From positions 79,635 to 143,634 of the forward strand of contig NZ_MJIL01000095.1 of the NCBI RefSeq assembly GCF_001939735.1: DNA of 64,000 nucleotides. The letters are read 5' to 3'. Within the stretch, counting starts at the first letter, position 1. Every line of letters begins with the position of its first letter. This DNA comes from Photobacterium proteolyticum. Lineage in GTDB: Bacteria; Pseudomonadota; Gammaproteobacteria; Enterobacterales; Vibrionaceae. This document shows, piece after piece, positions 25,183 to 33,239 of the stretch. The translations under genes were made by a program, and so were the position numbers. Below the pieces are notes generated by a model. That model saw nothing but the letters and a program-made list of their open reading frames with translations, did no database searches and was not told the DNA's origin.

Positions 25183-26079
25183 ATGTTAGAAAAATCAGAA
25201 AACCTGTGCGGATCTGTCATACCTTTGCCTGAGCTCAAGTCGAGTTGGCAGGATGAGGTGTATCTGGCGGATGCCTGCAAAGAGCGGTTTTTGACTCAGT
25301 CCGAGCTGCCTGAATTGGCTGAAAACCAGTTTTTTATGGCGGGGCTTGCCGAGTTGTCTGACGGCTATCATGTGGAGCGGGTAGGGACGTCGATACATAC
25401 ATTGCTGTTTACGCTCGAAGGCCGGGGGCGTTTAATCACTGAAAATTCTGTTACAGAGATAGCGGCGAATACCCTGACAGTGTTGCCTGCTAACTTCCCT
25501 TTCCGTTTCGAATTGGCCGATCCTGCTATCAATTGGAAGATGGCCTGGGTGCTATTGCAGAATACTGATAAATGGCAACCGTTGATTGAAGGCGGGCAAC
25601 GAGTCGAGCCGTCGTATCTCTGCGAGCAGATATGGTCGTTGATGAGTTTGTTTCACTCTGAGATTGGTGGCCGTTCCAGTTTTCGGAAGCTGTTTGCCAG
25701 CGAGCTGTCGAGGCTCCTGTTAGGCTCGGTATCAAATGCCCCGTCAAATTCTGTATTGAGAGTGCAAAGCGTATTTAACGAGGTGGAGTCTCAGCTACAT
25801 CATCCATGGACGGTTAAGGGGATTGCCGAGCAAAGCTATATCAGCGTCGAGCAGTTAAACCGGATTTGTAAACAGCTCTACGGATGTTCGACCCAGCAAA
25901 GACTGATTGCGTTGAGAATGGAAAAAGCGACGGACTTGCTTCACTATGAAAGCTGGTCGATTGGTATGATTGCTCAGCGTCTGGGTTATCCGGACCCTTA
26001 CAACTTTACTCATCGGTTTCGCCAGTATCATGGCTGCTCGCCAAGGGAATATCGCAAGCGTGTGACGCCTGGAAGGTAG
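25183..26079 (+). CDS. AraC family regulator
   Basis: The ATG at 25183 is preferred to one 17 codons earlier, as the latter would run the frame back into the MATE promoter. It gives 298 residues. An N-terminal cupin-type sensing domain (LLFTLEGRGRLI, LTVLPANFPFRFEL) is followed by a C-terminal double helix-turn-helix (VKGIAEQSYISVEQLNRICK and IGMIAQRLGYPDPYNFTHRF). It is divergent from the MATE gene with a very short gap, which suggests mutual control of efflux. Confidence 0.88.
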   Translation: MLEKSENLCGSVIPLPELKSSWQDEVYLADACKERFLTQSELPELAENQFFMAGLAELSDGYHVERVGTSIHTLLFTLEGRGRLITENSVTEIAANTLTVLPANFPFRFELADPAINWKMAWVLLQNTDKWQPLIEGGQRVEPSYLCEQIWSLMSLFHSEIGGRSSFRKLFASELSRLLLGSVSNAPSNSVLRVQSVFNEVESQLHHPWTVKGIAEQSYISVEQLNRICKQLYGCSTQQRLIALRMEKATDLLHYESWSIGMIAQRLGYPDPYNFTHRFRQYHGCSPREYRKRVTPGR

Positions 26080-26083
26080 TTAT

Positions 26084-26117
26084 CTAAAGGCCAGAGTTGT
26101 GCTGTTCTGACCTTTAG
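26084..26117. terminator. imperfect terminator hairpin between AraC and RRM genes
   Basis: The arms 26084-26096 and 26105-26117 pair over 13 positions with one mismatch and one G-T wobble, and carry AAA/TTT flanks. Convergent genes end on both sides. Confidence 0.4.
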
Positions 26118-26143
26118 CCCTTCAGCATAGTTAAGCGTGAGGG

Positions 26144-26380
26144 TTACTCTGCGGCTTTCACGCGAACTTTGCTTTTCGCGATTTTTGTACCGTTTAGAGC
26201 GGAAATTGCCGTAGCGGCTTCGTCAATGTCTGGCATTTCAACAAAACCAAAACCTTTAGACTTACCTGTTTCCTGATCTAGCACTAGGTTGCAGGACTCT
26301 ACGACGCCGTGTTCTGCAAACAACGCTTTAAGTTCATCTTCAGTGGTAGTGCGGGCAAGGTTTCTTACTAGTAGTTTCAT
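26144..26380 (-). CDS. RRM-domain RNA-binding protein
   Basis: A 78-residue single RNA-recognition motif. RNP2 is LLVRNL (residues 3-8) and RNP1 is KGFGFVEM (about 42-49), with the two aromatic residues that stack on RNA. The tail is short and basic (KSKVRVKAAE). Similar small RRM proteins in cyanobacteria and Vibrio are often cold-induced. The frame is open 60 codons upstream of this ATG but reads as hydrophobic noise. There is no clear Shine-Dalgarno sequence before the ATG (GGCTCCCC), which may matter for control of translation. Confidence 0.9.
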   Translation of the reverse strand: MKLLVRNLARTTTEDELKALFAEHGVVESCNLVLDQETGKSKGFGFVEMPDIDEAATAISALNGTKIAKSKVRVKAAE

Positions 26381-26524
26381 GGGGAGCCATTTGAAAAATT
26401 GGTGAAGTAGAATTATCACAGATAAAGTTGCTGAAACCAAGGAGAGGTCGTTATGGTGTTGTTTTATGCCTACAAAATACGCGCTTTGGTGAGCTGTTGA
26501 AATGGTGTCGAAAGAATCAAATAA

Positions 26525-26546
26525 AAGCCAGTGACTAAACTGGCTT
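26525..26546 (-). terminator. intrinsic terminator after the 116-aa gene
   Basis: An 8-bp stem (26525-26532 with 26539-26546) and 6-nt loop are followed on the minus strand by TTTATTTG. Confidence 0.7.
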
Positions 26547-26569
26547 ATTTTCACAGGCAAAAGAGAGTG

Positions 26570-26920
26570 TTATTTTCTCTTTGGTTGCTGGTAGGTTCGA
26601 CCGGCTGCCTGATAGACATCTTTTTGTTTGATGTCGAACATATCGAAGAAGAACCAGGCGACAAACTTAATCACGTCATCACCGTCATTCATGATCCACT
26701 CGGCATATTCCTGCTCTTTGCCTTCATCATTTTCCTGCATCGATACGTGATAGATGCGTTTTTCTCCCTCAATTTCGGCAAGCTTGAATTGGCCTGCCAG
26801 GGATGCTGCCGCTTCGGCAATTTCTTGTTCTTCACTTGTTTTTAGTGCCTCGAGGACCTGTGGCAGGCTCTCTTTCTCGCACAATGCTTTTACTAGGGTT
26901 TCAAATTGTTCTTGTTGCAT
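26570..26920 (-). CDS. conserved hypothetical protein, 116 aa
   Basis: The 116-residue soluble acidic protein starts MQQEQFETLVKALCEKES and has a central helical region, then WIMNDGDDVIKFVAWFFFDMFDIKQKDVYQ, with a cluster of aromatics that may form a hydrophobic face. No signal peptide and no family that I can name. It is upstream of the RRM gene on the same strand but separated by a terminator, so it is its own unit. Confidence 0.65.
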   Translation of the reverse strand: MQQEQFETLVKALCEKESLPQVLEALKTSEEQEIAEAAASLAGQFKLAEIEGEKRIYHVSMQENDEGKEQEYAEWIMNDGDDVIKFVAWFFFDMFDIKQKDVYQAAGRTYQQPKRK

Positions 26921-27048
26921 TTTTCTCTGCCAATAATTTTAACTGCGCTATTGTAGCAGCGTGAGGCACGTTAGTTAAAACAGCTTTTATGTTTTTTATT
27001 TGAAGGGACACTGGGTTACATTGGAATCAATATTAACAAGGAGGTGTT

Positions 27049-27171
27049 ATGTTTCCATTGGATATATGGATTGCCTATACGGTGGCCTGCATGCTGATTG
27101 TAATCTCACTCGGGGCAGGGGTGACATTTGTGTCATCAGGGCTGGCGGTGGCTTTCATGAAGCAACGTTGA
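27049..27171 (+). CDS. 40-aa membrane peptide, resembling the N-terminus of a LysE transporter
   Basis: A textbook AAGGAGG lies before the ATG. The 40 residues (MFPLDIWIAYTVACMLIVIS, then GAGVTFVSSGLAVAFMKQR) look like the first helix of LysE/RhtB exporters, in which IVISPGP and a serine/glycine-rich loop come next. Here the proline motif is altered and the frame stops, and a terminator follows at once. Either this is a truncated remnant of such a transporter or a small membrane protein in its own right. A full LysE gene is 860 bp downstream. Confidence 0.5.
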   Translation: MFPLDIWIAYTVACMLIVISLGAGVTFVSSGLAVAFMKQR

Positions 27172-27186
27172 TTCCTGCTGAGAGTA

Positions 27187-27220
27187 AAGAACTACCGAGG
27201 CTACTTTGTCGGTAGTTCTT
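27187..27220 (+). terminator. terminator hairpin after the 40-aa gene
   Basis: A perfect 12-bp stem (27187-27198 with 27209-27220) and 10-nt loop. The following T-run is poor (ATCGATT). Confidence 0.6.
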
Positions 27221-27246
27221 ATCGATTCAGGGCTGACCCTATTGTT

Positions 27247-27408
27247 TTACTGTGAGCAAGAACCGCAGCAGAAACCAGGCTCACCGTGTTTGCCTTTCTT
27301 TTCTTTTTCTTGATTCTCAGGCTGTGCCTGTTCTGCCGTTTGCTCCTGGCCTACTTTTGTTTGCTCGTCATCTGATTTTTTGAAAAACTTTTTGAATGAA
27401 ATGCTCAT
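27247..27408 (-). CDS. small CCGSCS-motif protein, 53 aa
   Basis: The ATG at 27406-27408 opens a 53-residue frame: MSISFKKFFKKS (amphipathic, basic), then a Gln/Glu/Lys-rich linker, and a C-terminal cluster GFCCGSCSQ. The short cysteine motif resembles the CCGSCS-type small proteins annotated in Vibrionaceae and may bind a metal or become lipidated or oxidised; the function is unknown. It is too short for most gene finders' cut-offs but the motif and composition support it. Confidence 0.65.
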   Translation of the reverse strand: MSISFKKFFKKSDDEQTKVGQEQTAEQAQPENQEKEKKGKHGEPGFCCGSCSQ

Positions 27409-27620
27409 ACTACCGTCTCCGACTATTAAGTTGTATTTTTAATGCATGTTAATATTCCAGAGTGTTTTAGTCAACTATACAAACGAGAGATTATGATGTG
27501 GCGTGCCACTAACGGGTAGGGTAATGTGATGGCATGGTGTTACTTATAAATCGAATAGGTTGATTAAGCTGCTTTTGATGAACAACAGTGATGAAAAGCA
27601 GTGGTCAGGAGGAGTACGTT

Positions 27621-28031
27621 ATGTCAGGGATTACCGATCTCGATGTTCTATTGCAGAATATGGAACCTCAAATTCGTGAAGGCGAGTTCGTCTTCTGCAC
27701 GGACAAGTCGCAAGACTATGAACTGGTGGCGAGGCTAAAACCCATAGCGAGTTTTTTGGAAGACGAAGGTATGACGCTGGTGCTGGAGAAGCATGTTGCA
27801 CAGCAGCATGGTTACCAGTTTGACTCCGTGTTTAAAGCAATCACGCTGACTGTCCATTCTAGTCTTGATGCGGTTGGTTTGACGGCAGCTGTGGCAAATA
27901 AGCTGACAGATAAAGGGATAAGTGCAAACGTGATTGCAGCGTATTATCATGACCATGTTTTTGTACAGTTGGACAAAGCAGAGCAGGCTGTCGCGGCTCT
28001 GAAAGAGTTTCAAATAAGGAATACCCATTAA
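27621..28031 (+). CDS. ACT-domain protein
   Basis: The ATG at 27621 has GGAGGAG close upstream; 136 residues. It resembles small two-ACT-domain proteins (CASTOR-like): LTLTVHSSLDAVGLTAAVAN and KGISANVIAAYYHDHVFVQ are the typical beta-alpha-beta steps that bind amino acids. The TAA stop overlaps the ATG of the LysE exporter by one base, so the two are translationally coupled. That pairing suggests amino-acid sensing for export or simple feedback. Confidence 0.85.
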   Translation: MSGITDLDVLLQNMEPQIREGEFVFCTDKSQDYELVARLKPIASFLEDEGMTLVLEKHVAQQHGYQFDSVFKAITLTVHSSLDAVGLTAAVANKLTDKGISANVIAAYYHDHVFVQLDKAEQAVAALKEFQIRNTH

Positions 28032-28666
28032 TGGATATGCACACTATTTTGTTATTTGCCCTTGCGTCATTGACGCTCAACCTGATCCCCGGTCCGGATG
28101 TTATCTATATCGTTTCCAATACCATGAAAGGGAAAGCTTCTGCAGGTACGCAAGCGGCTCTCGGGCTTGGCGTTGGCTATATGTTCCATACCTTCGCTGC
28201 AGTATTTGGCTTGTCGGCACTTATCTTAAGCTCGGCATATGCCTTTATGCTGGTGAAATACCTTGGGGCAGCTTATCTCTTGTATCTCGGTATTTCGTCT
28301 CTAAGAAACTTCATGAAGGGAGAGTCCAAACTGACCTTACCTGATCAGAAACCTGAGACGACAAATGTGTTCAGACAAGGTGTGATCGTCAGTGTACTTA
28401 ATCCGAAAGTCGCGATGTTCTTCCTATCATTTTTACCTCAGTTTATTGATACATCGCTATCTTCATCTGCCACCCAGCAGCTATTGGTTCTTGGCTTGTT
28501 ATTCTGTGGATTGGCGACCTTGTGCAACTCAGCCTACGCGATGTTGGGCTCCTGGATTGTAAATAGTGCCAAGGCATCACGTTTCAGCCGTATTATCGAG
28601 GGTGTATCTGGTCTTCTGTTGATCGGGCTGGCCGCCAAGATTGCTTTTAGCAATAATCGCGGGTGA
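28031..28666 (+). CDS. LysE/RhtB family amino-acid exporter
   Basis: A 211-residue inner-membrane protein with about six helices. The N-terminal LTLNLIPGPDVIYIVSNTMKG contains the family's proline-glycine-proline-aspartate motif. Conserved YLGAAYLLYLG and PKVAMFFLSFLPQF follow. It is coupled to the ACT protein upstream and ends at a strong terminator (28690-28717). The substrate is probably a neutral or basic amino acid or homoserine lactone, by family only. Confidence 0.92.
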   Translation: MDMHTILLFALASLTLNLIPGPDVIYIVSNTMKGKASAGTQAALGLGVGYMFHTFAAVFGLSALILSSAYAFMLVKYLGAAYLLYLGISSLRNFMKGESKLTLPDQKPETTNVFRQGVIVSVLNPKVAMFFLSFLPQFIDTSLSSSATQQLLVLGLLFCGLATLCNSAYAMLGSWIVNSAKASRFSRIIEGVSGLLLIGLAAKIAFSNNRG

Positions 28667-28689
28667 TCAGACAGCAATTTTCAGAAATG

Positions 28690-28717
28690 AGGCGGCTATC
28701 ACAAGTCGCCTTTTTTT
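28690..28717 (+). terminator. intrinsic terminator after the LysE gene
   Basis: An 8-bp stem with one wobble (28690-28697 with 28704-28711) is followed by TTTTTTT. Confidence 0.85.
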
Positions 28718-28977
28718 GTATTTGTAGCATTAAATCTTTGATCTTGTTAACACATAGTTCTTACGTTTGCTGCTAGCAAAGCGTGTGAAATATGTTCTAT
28801 CTCTCATTTTGTCTGTCTGTTATTAGCGAATTTGCGCTTGTCCGGAACATGGCATTACTGTCTTTGTCTACTCCCCCTTATCTACGCCGTCTAAAAGCGC
28901 TTGAGGGATGGTCTCCGAACGTTGTGACTCATTGATAATCGCATTGCACCTTACAAATAATAATCAAGGAGATCACT
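28718..28977 (+). other. intergenic promoter region before the amylase gene
   Basis: Together with the terminator this gap is 311 bp. It holds GTGTGAAATATG near 28782, a weak half CRP-like site, and GGGATGG before the gene, which is only vaguely MalT-like. No coding region is seen. Confidence 0.5.
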
Positions 28978-30999
28978 GTGATAACAAGGAACATGAAATC
29001 TTGCCTTGCGTTGGCCATAGCCGCCACACTTTCCGCGTGCGGCAGTTCCGGCTCTTTACCTGCGTCTGAAACACCTGTTTATGCCTGTGATGCCACAACG
29101 GCGACCAAAGCTGACGATTTGCGTATTTATCAGGTCATGGTCGAGAGCTTTGTTAATGGTGATGACACCATTGGCCATGGTACGGGTTACGGTACCAGCC
29201 ATCACAAAGGTGATCTGCAGGGTATTATCGACTCGCTGGATTACATTGACTCTCTGGGCGTGAATGCAATTTGGCTGACCCCGATTTTTGAGTCGATTCC
29301 GGTTGAAGGGCAAGATCACTGGGCCGACCGTCTGGACGCGACAGGCTATTTCACCAGTAACTACTTTGCTATTGACCCTCGCTTCGGCACCATGGAAAAA
29401 GCGCGCGAGCTTGTGAATAAGGCACACGAGAAGGGGCTTTACGTCTTCTTTGACGGTGTCTTTGGTCACCATAAAGGCAATGTTGTTCCATCTCCTGAAG
29501 GACGTTTGCCACACGGTGAACACAATCCTGTGAGTTACCCGGAAAGTCTCGCTTTCTATCAGGAAGTCGCTACCTACTGGGTTAAAGAGCTGAAGATTGA
29601 TGGCTGGCGCTTGGATCAGGCCTATCAGGTGCCGACAGATGCCTGGAAAGAAATCCGTAAGAGTGTCGATGAAGCCTCTAAGTCGGTAACCTACACCAAT
29701 GATAAGGGTGAAAGTGTTAACCCGCTTGGCTACATGGTGGCTGAAATCTGGAACAACCAGAATTACATCAATGACACGGGCTATGGTAAGCAGGACGATC
29801 CGGCATTATGCTCGGCATTCGATTTCCCTGTCCGTTATCGCGTGGTCGAAACCTTCGCTGTGAATGAAAATAGCGTCGGTGGCAAAGGTGGTGAGTGGCT
29901 GGCTGAAGGTATGGACTTGCACAAGCTGTACCCGGATCATGCCAAACCTAACCTGATGCTGGGCAACCATGATTTGGTCAGACTGGGTGACTTGCTGCAA
30001 CGCGGCAACATTGCCTCTCCGGAGGATGCTGAGTACTGGTCTCGCCATAAAGCGGCACTGTCCTTCCAGGCGGCGTACACCGGTCCGATCACCTTGTATT
30101 ACGGTGAAGAAATTGGCGATCAGCTTGATGGTTATGCTGCCAAGAATGCCGGTGACAACTGTGCCATTCAAGGTTTGTGTGACGATCATGTTGCTCGTAC
30201 CAGTGCAAAAATTGACGGTGTGACGGCGTCACTTAAAGGGCGCGAGGCGGAGCTGCGTGACTATGTCGCCAAGCTGATGACGATGCGTGCTAACCATCCT
30301 GCGCTATCCAGCGGTAAGCGTACCAATGTGATGGCAACTGATGCTGTGTATGTTGACCATAAGCAGGCAGAAAATGAAGCCTTGCTTTACATGGTGAGTA
30401 CCTCATCCCGAGCAGATATCATTCCTCTGGACGGTGCGGATGTCGGTTCTGATGGCGTCTTGGTTGACTTGATGTCTGGCGACCGCTTCAAGATGCAAGA
30501 TGGCAAGTACTATATTCCTTTAACTGCGTTTGAAGCTCGTTTCCTATCTATCGAGACTCCGTCTGCTGCCGGTGTGAAGGTGAAGGCTGCAGCGGCCGTG
30601 TCATTGGCGGGTGAAGGCTTTATGGCACAGTGTAACAATCCAACAGTGGAAGAGGCTGGGCCGATTGGTGAAACGCTATACGTTGTCGGTGATTTCTCTG
30701 ATTCGGGATGGAAACACAAGCCGAAGCGTGCCTTCCAGTACAAGGGTAGCAATGTCTATCAGGTTGTTAAGGAAGAGAAGGAAGGGGCGTACCGTATGCA
30801 GTATGCAAGCCGAGATTGGACACCGCAGTTTACTGCCGACGGTCTTAGCCTGAAAGCTGGCGAGAAAGGCGTACTGGCTCGTGGTGGTTATGGTAAGGAC
30901 ACGGCTGTGACGATCCCTGAAGCCGGTCGTTATGTCTGGAGTCTGGAGTTCAGCTCAGATGGCCAGCCTCAGCAAATTATGGTCTCTAAGTGTCCATAA
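28978..30999 (+). CDS. lipoprotein alpha-amylase, GH13 family
   Basis: A GTG start with AAGGAG upstream gives 673 residues. A lipobox LSAC places the lipidated cysteine at residue 21, so the enzyme is probably anchored at the outer membrane. The GH13 barrel is complete: region I FFDGVFGHH (Asp159), region II GWRLDQ (Arg211, nucleophile Asp213), region III VAEIW (acid/base Glu256) and region IV GNHD (His331, Asp332). The final 120 residues (LYVVGDFSDSGWKHKPKRAF) look like an immunoglobulin-like starch-binding module. It would hydrolyse alpha-glucans outside the cytoplasm to feed maltodextrin uptake. No mal genes are nearby. Confidence 0.93.
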   Translation: MITRNMKSCLALAIAATLSACGSSGSLPASETPVYACDATTATKADDLRIYQVMVESFVNGDDTIGHGTGYGTSHHKGDLQGIIDSLDYIDSLGVNAIWLTPIFESIPVEGQDHWADRLDATGYFTSNYFAIDPRFGTMEKARELVNKAHEKGLYVFFDGVFGHHKGNVVPSPEGRLPHGEHNPVSYPESLAFYQEVATYWVKELKIDGWRLDQAYQVPTDAWKEIRKSVDEASKSVTYTNDKGESVNPLGYMVAEIWNNQNYINDTGYGKQDDPALCSAFDFPVRYRVVETFAVNENSVGGKGGEWLAEGMDLHKLYPDHAKPNLMLGNHDLVRLGDLLQRGNIASPEDAEYWSRHKAALSFQAAYTGPITLYYGEEIGDQLDGYAAKNAGDNCAIQGLCDDHVARTSAKIDGVTASLKGREAELRDYVAKLMTMRANHPALSSGKRTNVMATDAVYVDHKQAENEALLYMVSTSSRADIIPLDGADVGSDGVLVDLMSGDRFKMQDGKYYIPLTAFEARFLSIETPSAAGVKVKAAAAVSLAGEGFMAQCNNPTVEEAGPIGETLYVVGDFSDSGWKHKPKRAFQYKGSNVYQVVKEEKEGAYRMQYASRDWTPQFTADGLSLKAGEKGVLARGGYGKDTAVTIPEAGRYVWSLEFSSDGQPQQIMVSKCP

Positions 31000-31021
31000 T
31001 AATAAGCAACTGACAGTTACT

Positions 31022-31047
31022 AAGGGAGCCTGATGGCTCCCTTTTTT
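31022..31047 (+). terminator. intrinsic terminator after the amylase gene
   Basis: A 7-bp GC-rich stem (31024-31030 with 31035-31041), extended by A-T pairs, has a 4-nt loop and TTTTTT tail. Confidence 0.9.
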
Positions 31048-31086
31048 GATAGTATTATTAGTACATTCAGAAAGATAGAGGCAGTC

Positions 31087-31425
31087 ATGGCGACAGGACA
31101 TGAAAATATACAGCAATATTGCATGGTGATGACCACGTTTTCTAATGAGGTTATCGGAAAAAAAATCATTCACTCGCTCATCGAGAAGCGTCTGGCCGCT
31201 TGTGTTCAGGTGCAGGCGATTGAAAGTTATTACCACTGGAAGGGCGAGGTCAATCAAGATCAGGAAAAGCTGGTGATGATTAAGACAACGGCTGCACTTT
31301 ACCCAGAGGTAGAAGCGGATATACTGGCTAACCATGATTATGATACCCCTGAAATTATCCAGCTGCCCATTACGGCAGGGTTAGCGGATTACCTGAACTG
31401 GATCCGTTCGGAGTGCAAGGGTTAG
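31087..31425 (+). CDS. cutA: divalent-cation tolerance protein CutA
   Basis: The ATG at 31087 (AGAGGCAG upstream) gives 112 residues, the usual CutA1 length; the longer frame starting inside the terminator is not used. The trimeric ferredoxin-like fold signatures are VIGKKIIHSLIEKRLAACVQ, ESYYHWKGEV and TPEIIQLPI. It is linked to copper tolerance in E. coli but its biochemical job remains unsettled. A 9-bp hairpin (31412-31434) spans the stop codon. It is convergent with the ETF-QO gene. Confidence 0.95.
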   Translation: MATGHENIQQYCMVMTTFSNEVIGKKIIHSLIEKRLAACVQVQAIESYYHWKGEVNQDQEKLVMIKTTAALYPEVEADILANHDYDTPEIIQLPITAGLADYLNWIRSECKG

Positions 31426-31460
31426 CCTTGCACTTCGATTTGCTGAAATCATATCTGGGG

Positions 31461-33107
31461 TTACATATTCGGATAATTTGGCCCGCCGCCACCTTCAGGA
31501 GTCACCCAGATAATGTTTTGTGACGGATCTTTAATGTCGCAAGTTTTGCAATGCACACAGTTGGCGGCATTGATCTGAAACTTGGGTTTACCTTCACTCG
31601 TCACAATTTCATATACGCCCGCAGGGCAATAGCGTTGACTAGGCTCATCGTAGAGGGATAGGTGAGTTGTCGTTGGCAGTGCTGGATCCTTGAGTTTTAG
31701 ATGACAAGGCTGATTTTCTTCGTGTTGCGTTGCCGACAGGTAGACTGAAGATGGCTTATCAAAACTGAGGATACCGTCCGGCTTGGGATAGTTAATGGGT
31801 GTACATTGTTCTTTCGGACGAAGACACTCGTGATCGGCTTTCTCATCAGCGACTGTCCATGAAAATCTATGTTTAAGCCAGTTATGTTCGACCGTTGCCA
31901 GCGCCCCACCGATAAGATTACCAAACTTATGGATTTGCGCGCCGAAGTTACGTGATTCATACAGCTCTTGATACAGCCATGATTCACCGAACAAACGCTC
32001 ATAGCCCGGTATGGTTTGATGCAGCCCCTGGCTAATTTCACTGAAAACGGCTTCTGCGGCCAGCATTCCAGATTTCATGGCAGTATGGCTACCTTTGATT
32101 TTGGCAAAGTTGAGCGTACCGGCATCGCATCCAACCAATACCCCGCCGGGAAACTGTTGCCGTGGCAGGGAAGGGAGTCCACCTTTGGTGATTGCCCGTG
32201 CGCCATAGGCGATGCGGTTTCCGCCTTTTAGATAACGGCTGAACAACGGGTGATGCTTCATTCGCTGAAATTCATCAAACGGGCTGAGGTACGGGTTGTG
32301 ATAATTCAGATCGACGATCAATCCAATAGCGACTTGGTTATCTTCGAGGTGATAGAGGAAACTACCGCCGGTGGTATCAGACTGGCTTAATGGCCAACCG
32401 ACACCGTGGATAACCAGACCCGGCTGATGAAGTTCCGGTGGGACTTCCCACAGCTCTTTTATGCCCAGCGCATAATGCTGAGGCTGTTTGTCATAATCTA
32501 ACTGATAATTGCTGATCAGTTGCTTGCCCAAATGGCCTCGGGCTCCTTCGGCAAAAATGGTATATCTGGCCTTTAGCTCAATTCCGGGCTCAAAAGTGTT
32601 TTTCTGCTCTCCGTTTTTATCTAATCCCATGTCTGACGTGACAATACCAGCAACGGCGCCTTGTTTATCGTAGAGAATGTTAGCCGCTGCAAATCCGGGG
32701 AAGATTTCGACACCGGCTTTTTCGGCTTGCTGTGCCAGCCAGCGACAGAAGTTGGCCAGACTGATGACGAAGTTACCGTCATTCAGCATTGGCTTGGGTG
32801 TAAGGTTCTCAGCAACGTTTAGATAGTTACTCTGGTTGGTGAGCAGACAAAAGTGGTCTTCAGAAACTGCAGTATGAAGTGGGGCATTGAGCCGCTCCCA
32901 GTCAGGAAAAAGTTCATCAAGGGCTTTGTGTTCGAAGATGGCGCCAGACAAAATATGCGCCCCGACTTCGGCTCCTTTTTCGACCACACAGACAGACAAT
33001 GATTGATTCTGTTCCTCTGCCAGTTGCATGATCCGACAGGCAGCAGATAAACCTGCGGGGCCAGCACCAACGATAACAACATCGAACTCCATGCATTCTC
33101 TTTCCAT
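31461..33107 (-). CDS. electron transfer flavoprotein-ubiquinone oxidoreductase
   Basis: ETF-QO passes electrons from ETF to ubiquinone at the inner membrane. The ATG at 33105-33107 with AGGAAGG upstream gives 548 residues, the family's usual length. The N-terminal FAD motif is DVVIVGAGPAGLSAAC; AHILSGAIFE follows. The C-terminal 4Fe-4S ligands are in RYCPAGVYE and CVHCKTCD, and the protein ends with the usual GGGGPNYPNM. It is divergent from etfB-etfA with the starts 132 bp apart, so the three genes make a complete ETF-to-quinone module, as used in fatty-acid or amino-acid oxidation. Confidence 0.96.
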   Translation of the reverse strand: MERECMEFDVVIVGAGPAGLSAACRIMQLAEEQNQSLSVCVVEKGAEVGAHILSGAIFEHKALDELFPDWERLNAPLHTAVSEDHFCLLTNQSNYLNVAENLTPKPMLNDGNFVISLANFCRWLAQQAEKAGVEIFPGFAAANILYDKQGAVAGIVTSDMGLDKNGEQKNTFEPGIELKARYTIFAEGARGHLGKQLISNYQLDYDKQPQHYALGIKELWEVPPELHQPGLVIHGVGWPLSQSDTTGGSFLYHLEDNQVAIGLIVDLNYHNPYLSPFDEFQRMKHHPLFSRYLKGGNRIAYGARAITKGGLPSLPRQQFPGGVLVGCDAGTLNFAKIKGSHTAMKSGMLAAEAVFSEISQGLHQTIPGYERLFGESWLYQELYESRNFGAQIHKFGNLIGGALATVEHNWLKHRFSWTVADEKADHECLRPKEQCTPINYPKPDGILSFDKPSSVYLSATQHEENQPCHLKLKDPALPTTTHLSLYDEPSQRYCPAGVYEIVTSEGKPKFQINAANCVHCKTCDIKDPSQNIIWVTPEGGGGPNYPNM

Positions 33108-33239
33108 GCGTACCTTCCTGAAACTGCCAGCACTTACAGGTAAATATAGTCCAGTTGACGTAAACGTAAATTCAACTAGGCTCAAAGTGTACTTGGCCAA
33201 GTTCATAATTTTTTCTGACTATTTGAAAAGGAAAGCATT

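Noticed and set aside
28890..28935. MalT-like boxes upstream of the amylase gene
   Set aside because: Only a single loose GGGATGG match; MalT control needs several well-placed boxes.
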